A stretch of DNA of 40,321 nt from Limnochordaceae bacterium (lineage in GTDB: Bacteria > Bacillota > Limnochordia > Limnochordales > DUMU01): positions 1-40,321 of the forward strand of contig JADBKQ010000016.1 of NCBI GenBank assembly GCA_014896305.1, in the 5' to 3' direction. The notes beneath the pieces were generated by a model. It had not been told where the DNA came from. It saw only the letters and a program-made list of their open reading frames with translations, and searched no databases. The position numbers were made by a program, and so were the translations under genes. Shown here in pieces: positions 1 to 7,884 of the stretch. The first letter of the stretch is position 1. Every line of letters starts with the position of its first letter.

Positions 1-253
1 ATCCTCGGCGAGGGCTGGTTCGTATGGACGATATCCTCAGGCTGGCTTGCATCGATGAGATTTTCTTTCGGCAAGAGATGGTTTGTACGAACTGACTAGC
101 TAGGCAGGAGAATGTGCCGGCTGGCGGAATATTTCAGCACGGACAGCACGGGCGATACAAAGTGCCAACGCCGAGCGGCTGTTGTGAGCTGCCAGCATGG
201 TTCGCAGGTCGCCATCCGTGTGGTTCGTACATGTCCAAAGGAGGGTTCAGGAT
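1..253. other. Leading edge, no gene recognised
   Basis: Frame 1 on the plus strand is open from the window edge to a TAG at 97-99 (32 codons), which could be the tail of an upstream gene, but no family signature is visible. The rest up to the binding-protein start shows no clear promoter or RNA gene. A strong ribosome binding site (AAAGGAGGG) lies at 238-246. Confidence 0.3.
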
Positions 254-1735
254 ATGGTCAGCTTGCCAGGCTCACGCAACAGTTACCTCAGATTGCGCCC
301 AAGGCGCCACAGCTTGCCCCCGGATCGCCACAGCTCGCACCCAGGTCGGTCCAGCAGGTCGGGTCGGCCGTCAGTGAAGATCGGGACAGCGATATCAATT
401 CTAGTGCTGGCGGCCACCGCATGGTGGGGTACTGCGTGGGCAGCCCCCGCCACAGCAGCCACCTCCGCCCCGAAAACCGGCAGTAGAACCGTTATCACCA
501 TCGCCACCTACGGTGATATCACCGTAGCCAAGGACGCCTGGGACGATATCAAGGCGACGTTCGAGGCCCAGCATCCGGAGTATGAACTGCGTTATACGAT
601 CATCCCGTACAGTGACTATATTACCAAGCTGACCACCCTGCTTGCCACCGATCAAGCCCCGGACGTGTTTCAAACCTGGGCTCAATACAAGCCTCGCTGG
701 GTGAGCGACGGAATTTTGCTGGATGTGACTGATTTCGTTGCGAAGAGCAAAGTTCTGCGGCCAACTGAGTTTTTCCCGGTGGCTCTCGAATGTGCGAAGT
801 TCAATGGAAGGTTCTATGGCACACCGCATGACTTCAACTCAGAAGTATATTACTTCAACGTAGACCTGGCGGATGAGGCCGGTGTACCCGTCCCCGACAA
901 CGACTGGACCATCCGCGATCTGGAGACGGTGGCAACGAAGATCTCCCGCCCAGACAAAGGTGTCTTTGGGACTTCGAACCCCATTTATTGGGGTGGCGGG
1001 TTGCAATGGGTGTATAACTTCAGCGGCCACTACTGGCTCACCGACAACAACCAGCGTGCGACCGTCGCAGACCCTAAGGTCATTGACATGGTGAAGTACT
1101 GGGAACGGCTTACGTACGATCTGCGCGTCACCCCCTCTTCGCTCCTACCCATGCAGCCAGGGAAGGACGAGTTCGCTGGCTATGTTGGTGCGTGGCTGGG
1201 ATGGGTAGCCTACATGGACCAGCTATCCCAGTTTGAACAGAAAGCGCAGGCAGCCGGCCACAAGTTCTGGAACTGGACGATGCTCCCGTACCCTGCTGGC
1301 CCAGCCGCCCAGCGCAACTTCGCCCAAGGACACATGTGGAGCATATCTGCGCGCAATCCCCATCCTGAACGCGCCTTTGTGCTAGCAGAGTGGCTCTCGG
1401 GGTACGAGGGGCAGAAGGTGTGGGCCAAACACCACGCCTTCCAGCCGCTTGGGCCAAACCAGGAGCTCTGGTCCATCTACCTCGGATTCTTGCCGCAGTC
1501 GAAGCGACAGCAAGTGGCGGCGTTCTTGTTGGGCAGTCTATACGCCAAATATGCGCTCAACTTCACCTATTGGCCCACCTACCCCGAGATGCAGGACATC
1601 TGGACGAGAGCGATGAGCGATGTCTTCGCCAGCCGCAAGTCCCCTGACACAGTGCTGGCCAACGCCAATCGTCTGATGGATGCTGTGCTCGCCCGCCAGC
1701 AGCAGCAGAAAGCTTCCCCGGAGAAGAATGGGTAA
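254..1735 (+). CDS. Sugar-type ABC transporter substrate-binding protein (family 1)
   Basis: Extracytoplasmic solute-binding protein of the MalE/UgpB type (SBP_bac_1), expected to capture a sugar or oligosaccharide and deliver it to an ABC permease. After a signal core (residues about 44-64, ending near AWA) the mature part begins TVITIATYGDI, then shows the family segments KATFEAQHPEYELRY, LATDQAPDVFQTWAQY and a C-terminal WPTYPEMQDIW region. Length (493 residues) is a little above the usual 420-450 because of a roughly 40-residue basic stretch before the hydrophobic core. I chose ATG 254 because AAAGGAGGG lies 7 bases upstream. GTG 374 would give a textbook signal peptide but lacks a ribosome binding site. 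No permease or ATPase genes adjoin it, so it is an orphan here. A perfect hairpin follows at 1937. The fold assignment is firm; the substrate is unknown. Confidence 0.9.
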   Translation: MVSLPGSRNSYLRLRPRRHSLPPDRHSSHPGRSSRSGRPSVKIGTAISILVLAATAWWGTAWAAPATAATSAPKTGSRTVITIATYGDITVAKDAWDDIKATFEAQHPEYELRYTIIPYSDYITKLTTLLATDQAPDVFQTWAQYKPRWVSDGILLDVTDFVAKSKVLRPTEFFPVALECAKFNGRFYGTPHDFNSEVYYFNVDLADEAGVPVPDNDWTIRDLETVATKISRPDKGVFGTSNPIYWGGGLQWVYNFSGHYWLTDNNQRATVADPKVIDMVKYWERLTYDLRVTPSSLLPMQPGKDEFAGYVGAWLGWVAYMDQLSQFEQKAQAAGHKFWNWTMLPYPAGPAAQRNFAQGHMWSISARNPHPERAFVLAEWLSGYEGQKVWAKHHAFQPLGPNQELWSIYLGFLPQSKRQQVAAFLLGSLYAKYALNFTYWPTYPEMQDIWTRAMSDVFASRKSPDTVLANANRLMDAVLARQQQQKASPEKNG

Positions 1736-1936
1736 CCCGGCCCCTAGCATCCAGCACCTTGAACAGCGCCAACCTGCGGATGGCCAACCCCAGTGTCAGC
1801 TTCGTGAACAGCGCTCCCTTTGCGCCAGTGTCAGATCCGCCGTCGCCCCCGAATCCCAGTCACCAGCGTGCGCCAGTGTCAGATTCGTCAGCTCCCTGCG
1901 CAGCGCTCACCCCGCTGGGTTCTGTCTGCAAATGTG
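1736..1936. repeat. Spacer with short direct repeats
   Basis: Non-coding spacer after the binding-protein gene. The 16-mer TGCGCCAGTGTCAGAT occurs at 1821-1836 and again at 1869-1884, with a shorter related copy (CCAGTGTCAG) near 1790. These look like a small decayed tandem repeat. No start codon with a ribosome binding site is seen. Confidence 0.5.
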
Positions 1937-1964
1937 AAGGCCGCCGGTGGAGACCGGCGGCCTT
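1937..1964 (+). terminator. Perfect 12-bp hairpin, probable terminator
   Basis: AAGGCCGCCGGT at 1937-1948 pairs perfectly with ACCGGCGGCCTT at 1953-1964 around a GGAG loop. It lies about 200 bases after the binding-protein stop and just before the satellite array. A pyrimidine-rich stretch (CCTTACTC) follows but there is no long T tract, so it may be a weak intrinsic terminator or a boundary structure. Confidence 0.65.
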
Positions 1965-2001
1965 CCTTACTCACTGCTCATTCACCCGGTTCAGCGGTGT
2001 T

Positions 2002-3321
2002 ACCCGGCACCATTTGACCGGTTCACCTGGCGTGATCCGGCACCGTTTGAGCGGTCCGGACAGCGCTACCAGGCATCGTTTGACCGGATCGTTTGGCGTA
2101 ACCAGGCACCGTTTGATTGGTTCACCCGATGTAACCCGGCACCATTTGACCGGTTCACCCGACGTGACCAGGCACCGTTTGACCGGTCCGGACAGCGCTA
2201 CCAGGCATCGTTTGACCGGATCGTTTGGCGTAACCAGGCACCGTTTGATTGGTTCACCCGATGTAACCCGGCACCATTTGACCGGTTCACCCGACGTGAC
2301 CAGGCACCGTTTGACCGGTCCGGACAGCGCTACCAGGCATCGTTTGACTGGATCGTTTGGCGTAACCAGGCACCGTTTGAGCGGTTCACCCGATGTAACC
2401 CGCCACCATTTGACCGGTTCACCTGGCGTGATCCGGCACCGTTTGAGCGGTCCGGACAGCGCTACCAGGCACCGTTTGACTGGATCGTTTGGCGTAACCC
2501 GGCACCATTTGACCGGTTCACCCGACGTAACCCGGCACCGTTTGAGCGGTCCGGACAGCGCTACCAGGCATCGTTTGACTGGATCGTTTGGCGTAACCAG
2601 GCACCGTTTGATTGGTTCACTCGATGTAACCCGGCACCATTTGACCGGTTCACCCGACGTGACCGGGCACCGTTTGAGCGGTCCGGACAGCGCTACCAGG
2701 CATCGTTTGACTGGATCGTTTGGCGTAACCAGGCACCGTTTGAGCGGTTCACCCGATGTAACCCGCCACCATTTGACCGGTTCACCTGGCGTGATCCGGC
2801 ACCGTTTGAGCGGTCCGGACAGCGCTACCAGGCACCGTTTGACTGGATCGTTTGGCGTAACCCGGCACCATTTGACCGGTTCACCCGACGTAACCCGGCA
2901 CCGTTTGAGCGGTCCGGACAGCGCTACCAGGCATCGTTTGACTGGATCGTTTGGCGTAACCAGGCACCGTTTGAGCGGTTCACCCGATGTAACCCGCCAC
3001 CATTTGACCGGTTCACCTGGCGTGATCCGGCACCGTTTGAGCGGTCCGGACAGCGCTACCAGGCACCGTTTGACTGGATCGTTTGGCGTAACCCGGCACC
3101 ATTTGACCGGTTCACCCGACGTAACCCGGCACCGTTTGAGCGGTCCGGACAGCGCTACCAGGCATCGTTTGACTGGATCGTTTGGCGTAACCAGGCACCG
3201 TTTGATTGGTTCACTCGATGTAACCCGGCACCATATGACCGGTTCACCCGACGTGACCGGGCACCGTTTGACCGGTCCCGACGGCGCTACCCCGCACTGT
3301 GTGACTGGATCGGTCGGCGTG
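2002..3321. repeat. 33-bp satellite array, 40 units, with higher-order structure
   Basis: Forty head-to-tail 33-bp units with partial units at both ends (about 1980-2001 and 3322-3340). Every unit shares the core CACC(A/G)TTTGA(C/G)(C/T)GG. Four unit types (A, B, C, D) recur in the order ABCD ABCD ABCD ABC ABCD ABCD ABC ABCD ABC ABCD ABC, so the array has 132-bp and 231-bp higher-order periods. Type B carries the palindrome GTCCGGAC followed by AGCGCT. Because 33 is divisible by 3 and the units lack stops, two plus-strand frames stay open for over 1.3 kb. Neither has a ribosome binding site, and both candidate starts lie upstream of or inside the hairpin at 1937-1964, so I read the array as non-coding. 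There are no unique spacers, so it is not CRISPR. The last units (38-40) are the most diverged, as expected at a satellite edge. Confidence 0.95.
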
Positions 3322-3367
3322 ACCAGGTACCGTTTGGCTAGTTTCCAACAGCGAGGTCATTTCAGTC

Positions 3368-3396
3368 TTGACCAATCTACCGATCTGCCGTAAACT
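3368..3396 (+). promoter_or_regulatory. Sigma-70-type promoter for the repeat/nuclease gene
   Basis: TTGACC (3368-3373), a 17-base spacer, then TAAACT (3391-3396). It sits about 30 bases beyond the satellite and 118 bases before the ATG at 3514, so the array occupies the immediate upstream region of this promoter. Confidence 0.6.
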
Positions 3397-3513
3397 GGTA
3401 TTGCTGGGTGGCGGTGGGCTTGCGTTCACTAGGTTGGGCACTCGCCTCGCTACCAGACCCTAGCGGAACGAGCGACTCCCAAAATAAGGGCGACCAATTC
3501 ACGGAGGGATGGT

Positions 3514-5319
3514 ATGCCAACGCAGGTTGCACCGCCGACCCAGCCAACGAAGGGTGCTAACGGACTGGTCTATGCGCAGGTGTCTCCACACACGCAGCCG
3601 CGCTCACCCGTCCGAACACGCTCACGCCCGCAGGCAGACACACTGGTACACCCACAGAGAGACGTCCAAGCACAGGCGGACACACTGGTACACCCACAGG
3701 GAGACGTCCAAGCACCGGCGGAGGCACTTGCACACTCACAAGGGGACGTACAAGTGCAGGCGGGCACACTGGTGCACCTACAGGGGAATGTACAAGCACA
3801 GGTGGACGTACTGGCACATCCACCCGCACACGCACAAACCGATGCACGCGCACATGTGCAGACACATCCACAGACGCATCTGCAGGCGCAAGCGCATCCT
3901 CTTGCGCAGGTCCACGCACGCACACAAGCACGGCGTCCGTCGTGGCCGGCGCCACCGCCCTTCGGCCCCAGGGAGATGGTGTGCATTCCCACACGTTTGA
4001 TCAGGTCCAACCTTCCCCCGCTGGCCAAACTCCTCTACATACACCTACTCATCTCCTGCCTCGAGCAACACGACCAGGAATATGGGCGGATGATGTCGGA
4101 TCAATACAACCCCGAGTACGGTCAGGCTGTGTCAGACCACCGCAGCCATAAGCAGAGGATGTCGGGCCAGCTTAGCCGTGAGCATGAACAGGGGATGCTG
4201 GCCCAGCCCTACCATGAGAATGACCAGAGGATGCCAGGCCAACCTGGCCATGAGTGTGAACAGGGGATGCTGGCCCAGCCCTACCATGAGAATGACCAGA
4301 GGATGCCAGGCCAACCTGGCCATGAGTGTGAACAGGGGATGCCGGCCCAGGCTTACCATGAGAATGGCCAGAGGATGGCAGGCCAACCTGGCCATGAGTG
4401 TGAACAGGGGATACTGGCCCAGCGCGGCCATGACCATCAGCAGAAGATGCTGGCCCAACCCAGCCACGAGTATGGACACTCGATGTTGGCTCAGACCAGC
4501 CATGACCACAGGGAGACAACGTTTGGCCAACGGGTGACTGCCTCAGGCTGGCCTATGCCAGTTGTTCTCCATCCGTACACCTTCTACCGCTTCGCCCTCC
4601 CCGGGCTGGGACTCCCACCCGCAGACAAACTCCCACTATCTCAATGTGCCCGGCCGGTGTGGCTCGGAAACCTGGCCACCCTGGCACGTGACTGCGGAAT
4701 CAGCATAGGTACCGCCCGCCACTGCATCCGAGCGCTTGTCGACGCCAAGTGGATTGTTGAGACGAAGGTCGCTCCGAAGATCACAGCGTTCACGTTGCGC
4801 AGTGACTGGCTCGAGCAGCGATTCACGGAACTCCAGCGAGTCGTGCAACGCATCGAGCAAGCGCCTTACAGGGGCGAGGCCTTGGCCAAGGAATGGTCCA
4901 CTCTGCTGGCAGACATCGACCCGGGTAGTGGTGAGGTGGTAGATAACGCTCGCCCCGAGTTTCTCGTGAACCCCGACACGAACCAACCCCTGGAGTACGA
5001 TCGCTGGTTCAAGCAGTACGGAGTCGCCATCGAGTTCAACGGTAAACAGCACTACGGTGCAACGGAGCGATATCCGGACGTGCGAGCCGCGGCCCGCACA
5101 CGCGTGCATGATTATGTAAAATACGGGCTCAGCCGAGACCACGGAGTCACTCTGATCACACTTACCCCGTCTGAACTCAACTACCCCACCATCTGGCGCC
5201 ACCTCGCCGGCGTGCTCCCACTGCGAAGTGTGAGCCTGGACGACCCCGTCCTGCAGTACCTGACCGAGCGCAGCCACTCCTACGCTCGCTACGCTGAACG
5301 TGCGGAGCGGACGGGCTAA
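3514..5319 (+). CDS. Repeat-rich winged-helix protein with C-terminal PD-(D/E)XK-like nuclease motif
   Basis: A 601-residue mosaic protein. Residues 41-110 are five 14-residue repeats of the type ADTLVHPQGDVQAQ. Residues 154-184 (VCIPTRLIRS...AKLLYIHLLI) resemble helix 1 of the winged-helix domains of replication-initiator or DnaD-like proteins. Residues 194-335 are about twelve 12-residue repeats (M-x-x-Q-x-x-H-E-x-x-Q-x). Residues 386-416 (LATLARDCGISIGTARHCIR) are a helix-turn-helix. Residues 480-560 hold LEYDRWF then VAIEFNGKQHYG, matching the D...E-x3-K/Q-H-Y core seen in Vsr-like/DUF559-like nucleases (candidate residues D496, E507, K511). The 12-residue repeats therefore appear to split the winged helix between its first helix and its HTH. 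ATG 3514 has GGAGGG five bases upstream. The gene is convergent with the next one, the stop codons overlapping. Inference: a DNA-binding protein with nuclease potential; its target could be the adjacent array. No close family member is recognised. Confidence 0.8.
   Translation: MPTQVAPPTQPTKGANGLVYAQVSPHTQPRSPVRTRSRPQADTLVHPQRDVQAQADTLVHPQGDVQAPAEALAHSQGDVQVQAGTLVHLQGNVQAQVDVLAHPPAHAQTDARAHVQTHPQTHLQAQAHPLAQVHARTQARRPSWPAPPPFGPREMVCIPTRLIRSNLPPLAKLLYIHLLISCLEQHDQEYGRMMSDQYNPEYGQAVSDHRSHKQRMSGQLSREHEQGMLAQPYHENDQRMPGQPGHECEQGMLAQPYHENDQRMPGQPGHECEQGMPAQAYHENGQRMAGQPGHECEQGILAQRGHDHQQKMLAQPSHEYGHSMLAQTSHDHRETTFGQRVTASGWPMPVVLHPYTFYRFALPGLGLPPADKLPLSQCARPVWLGNLATLARDCGISIGTARHCIRALVDAKWIVETKVAPKITAFTLRSDWLEQRFTELQRVVQRIEQAPYRGEALAKEWSTLLADIDPGSGEVVDNARPEFLVNPDTNQPLEYDRWFKQYGVAIEFNGKQHYGATERYPDVRAAARTRVHDYVKYGLSRDHGVTLITLTPSELNYPTIWRHLAGVLPLRSVSLDDPVLQYLTERSHSYARYAERAERTG
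3634..3843 (+). repeat. In-frame 42-bp coding repeats (5 copies)
   Basis: Five 42-bp units inside the nuclease gene encode 14-residue repeats around LVHPQGDVQAQ (residues 41-110). Copies 1 and 2 are nearly identical at the DNA level; copies 4 and 5 are more diverged. The composition (His, Gln, Val, Pro) suggests an unstructured linker. Confidence 0.85.
4093..4518 (+). repeat. In-frame 36/72-bp coding repeats inside the winged-helix domain
   Basis: About twelve 36-bp units (12 residues each) arranged largely as 72-bp pairs. The 72-bp block starting GAACAGGGGATGCTGGCC at 4186 is repeated without change at 4258, so the expansion is recent. The units encode alternating QPYHENDQRM and QPGHECEQGM type motifs. 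Confidence 0.9.
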
Positions 5320-6402
5320 ACCGCCGCCCCTCCCCGTTCCAGCACCTCGGGCAGCGTCACCTCCGCCCCCAGCGCTGCGGATTGGTTGCACGCAATCGTT
5401 GCGGCCAGACTCCTCAGCCCATCCGCCGGCGTGGAACGCACCAGCCCCGGTTCATGCCGCCACACCGCCTCGATGAACCTCCTCGTCGCCTCCTCGTCCA
5501 CGTTGACCTCGTTCTGGTATGTTTCGTGTTGGTATGGTAGAGCCTGCCCGCCGGCTGCAGCTGTAACCGCTGTCGCCCTGGCTCGGGGCTGGTTGCCGCC
5601 TGCGCCCGCCGTCGCAGCCACCGAGGTGGAGGCTGGGGTCCTCCGAAACACCTCCAGCCGGTTCAACGTCAGCCGTAGTAGCAGGTCCCTCGCCACCACA
5701 TCCACCGTCGGAATCTCCGGGATCGTCGGGAAGAGCGCATAGCTGGTGCTGATCGTGCCCACTGCACCCGAATCGAAGTCCATCGTCACCGCATATCCAT
5801 CCCAGTTCACATACCCGTCGAAGTCCTCCCGGCTACGCGCATTGAGCGTGTATTTGGCGTATATGTGCACCGGGTCACCTGCGAACAACCGGGCCAGATC
5901 GATCAGGTGCGTCGCCTGGTCGAAGATCTGCCCACCTCCCACCGCCGCGTTGCGGATCGTCTCCACCAGGGGTACAGTCCAGTAATACTGCATGCGCACC
6001 AGCGCCACCGGTGCGCCCCCCAGCAATTCCAGCGCCTTGTCCACCACTGAACCGTACCGCCACTGATAGCCCCAGGGCCGCGGGCTTATGTGCACGCTCC
6101 CCTGCTTCCCCTCCCTCCGTCTGGCCAGCTTGCACCACCGCCACCGCGCACTCCGCGTGCACCGGCGCCGGGGTAGCCACATACACCGCATCCAGCGGCA
6201 CTGAGTCCAGCATCTCCCTATAGTTCGTGAACCACCTGGCCCCCGTCTCCTGTGCCGCCCGCTGCGCCCGCTCAGCAATGATGTCGCAGACCGCGCTCAC
6301 CTCGACCCCCAGCTCATCCCGCATCCTTTGTAACCGTTGAACATGCTCCGACCCTCTCCGCCCCACACCGATCACGCCCACCCGCACAGTCTCCACCGCC
6401 AC
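5316..6402 (-). pseudogene. Gfo/Idh/MocA-family sugar oxidoreductase, frameshifted with internal deletion
   Basis: NAD(P)-dependent dehydrogenase of the Gfo/Idh/MocA family, normally acting on sugars or inositols. The N-terminal Rossmann half reads VRVGVIGVGRRGSEHV (dinucleotide-binding glycines) through DAVYVATPAPVHAE and VVQAG. The C-terminal half continues in another frame from YQWRYGSVVDKALELLG with GGGQIFDQATHLIDLARLF, the usual substrate-domain signature. Between them only about 56 bases remain where the family needs roughly 110-120, and the frame changes, so the catalytic EKP segment is missing. The start is set at GTG 6402 (GGGGA a few bases upstream). The gene follows a truncated glycosidase on the same strand, a pairing common in sugar-utilisation operons. 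A sequencing error alone would not explain both the deletion and the frame change. Confidence 0.85.
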
Positions 6403-6488
6403 ACTCACTCCCCACTTTTTCCTACTGGCCTTTCCATTACCGCACACTAGCTTTGGGCTGCCCAGATCGCCGTCGCTCCACAGCCTGG

Positions 6489-6902
6489 TTACCACCGTAC
6501 CCGGTTTAACCGCAACTCGTGTGAACCGTCCGCCCGCACATACTCGTAGTAGTAGATCTCATCACGGAAGGGGAGTGCGTCGATGTAGCGCAACGTGCCG
6601 GGAGCGTTCGCCGAGACTAGGATCGGTCCGTCGACCGTCACCCGCTCCAGATGCCGCAGATCTGTTCCCATGGCCAGCCCCGTGCGCTCCTCGTAGTTTT
6701 GCGCCACGCTCGCTGATCCATCGTAGAACGCCGTGAAGAAGGGCGGAACATACAGCACGCTGGCAATACGGGCAGCGTAGCAGTCCCATCCCTGCTCACT
6801 CGGGGAGAGAATGTCTCCTTTCCACTGGAAGTGAACCCCGTCCGTGCTCACCGCCAGCCCGGTGTGTACCGACATCAGCCCTGGCCCATTTTCATGTTGC
6901 AT
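6489..6902 (-). pseudogene. C-terminal fragment of a five-bladed propeller glycosidase (GH43/GH32-like)
   Basis: This 137-residue frame contains GLAVSTDGVHFQWKGDI, FFTAFYDGSASVAQNYEERTG, MGTDLRHLERV and LRYIDALPFRDEIYYYEY. These are typical blades of beta-propeller glycoside hydrolases related to families 32, 43 and 62, which are usually about 300 residues. Only the C-terminal part is present: stop codons interrupt the frame upstream of the ATG at 6902 and no ribosome binding site precedes it. It lies just upstream of the broken oxidoreductase on the same strand, so both probably belong to one decayed sugar operon. The exact substrate cannot be told. Confidence 0.65.
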
Positions 6903-7372
6903 AACGCAGGCCTAGCTGCGTCAACTGCCCATAGGGCCGGGACTCACATTCGTCCAATGCACCCAGGGGCGCATTCGGCTCAACTTGATTACGGCGGCTG
7001 CGCACTCACTGGCGACCTGCTAACCTACCCGTGTGGTTGGCCACCCACAACTCTGGCTCGAAGGGAAGGGGGGATGACGCCAGTGTACAGTGCAGCCACG
7101 GTCGTCATCCCTGAAAAGCTCTAAGCTGGACAGGGATGCGGACAGGGGGGCCGGCGTGTGAGGATTGAGTTGGGAAGGGGATAGCCGCCGCTCGCTCAGT
7201 TACACGCCTGCCCCCTTTATCTTTGGTTTGTTGGGGAACTGCTGCAGCCCTCTCGCCCACCTGGTCTGCGCAACTCGGTCAGCACAGCCATCGGGGTCGT
7301 GCAGTAATCTGAGTCCTAAAGACCTACCGGTTACCAGTCTTGAGTTTGCAAACCAGTTCAATAAGGCTGCAG
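6903..7372. other. Non-coding spacer, possibly decayed operon sequence
   Basis: About 470 bases with no supportable gene. A minus-strand stretch near 7030-7080 reads PFEPELWVANHTG before a stop, which could be a decayed piece of the missing N-terminal glycosidase. Low-complexity G runs occur near 7065 and 7145. No tRNA, clear promoter or riboswitch was recognised. Confidence 0.35.
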
Positions 7373-7681
7373 CTACTCCTCGTCCCACACCGCCCACTTC
7401 ACGCTGACTCCACTGATCCGTTGGAGGCGCTCGACCAGCTCGTCCACCCTGGCCTTCGCACCATCCACCGCCACCGTGATCAACGAAACGCCCGCCTCAC
7501 GGTGTGGAACTCCGAGTCGCCCCACGATGATCTGCCCGAACGCTGTCAGCACGTCGTTCACGGCAGGGGCACACTCCATCCGGTTCTCCACTCGGATGGC
7601 GACCACTCCCAAGAGGGGAATCTCGCCCTGTGTTCGTTCAGCTGGCTCTGCTCGCTTTGCCTGGTCTACACGCTCCGCCAT
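7373..7681 (-). CDS. Iron-only hydrogenase system regulator-like protein (TM1266 family)
   Basis: A 102-residue cytoplasmic protein. GVVAIRVENRMECAPAVNDVLTAFGQIIVGRLGVPHREAGVSLITVAVDG matches the compact ACT/NikR-like fold of the TM1266 family, annotated as a putative regulator of iron-only hydrogenase systems. Spacing of the IVGRLGxPHREAGV motif and overall length fit. The family is usually about 80-90 residues, so the basic/acidic N-terminus (about 20 residues) is a modest extension. The ATG at 7681 has AGGAGG eight bases upstream. No hydrogenase genes are in view, so the role here is open. The gene lies 190 bases downstream of the nitrilase-like gene on the same strand and may be cotranscribed. 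Confidence 0.8.
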   Translation of the reverse strand: MAERVDQAKRAEPAERTQGEIPLLGVVAIRVENRMECAPAVNDVLTAFGQIIVGRLGVPHREAGVSLITVAVDGAKARVDELVERLQRISGVSVKWAVWDEE

Positions 7682-7844
7682 GTGTCACCGCCTCCTTGCT
7701 GACTTTGCCCTCATTCACCACCAGTTTCCCGCCAGCGCTCTGATTAGTCCGCACCGGACCATCACGATCCATCATCCCTCAACCGTGCTCAGTCGCTCTG
7801 AAACGCCAGCAATCAACCGACATCCGTCCCACCCGTTCTCCACT

Positions 7845-7884
7845 GCCATCAGTCGCCCTCAACCGCCATCAGTCGCCCTCGCCA
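7845..7884. repeat. 20-bp tandem repeat, two copies
   Basis: GCCATCAGTCGCCCTCAACC at 7845-7864 is followed by a second copy that keeps the first 16 bases. The second copy runs over the 3' end of the nitrilase-like gene (stop at 7869-7871). Further CCATC...CTCAACCG fragments lie upstream at about 7765-7830. Confidence 0.55.

Noticed and set aside
2002-3321. CRISPR array
   Set aside because: Units are contiguous and all related; there are no unique spacers and no cas genes.
1759-3393. 544- and 464-codon open frames running through the satellite as a repeat protein
   Set aside because: Both frames are open only because the 33-bp unit lacks stops; neither start has a ribosome binding site, and their starts lie upstream of or inside the 1937-1964 hairpin.
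3509-4000. 163-codon Arg/His-rich frame starting five bases before the nuclease gene
   Set aside because: It is the shifted frame of the repeat block; the frame from ATG 3514 runs through recognisable HTH and nuclease motifs and has proper ribosome-site spacing.
5386-5742. Plus-strand frames opposite the oxidoreductase relic
   Set aside because: They are antisense shadows; the minus strand carries clear Gfo/Idh/MocA motifs.
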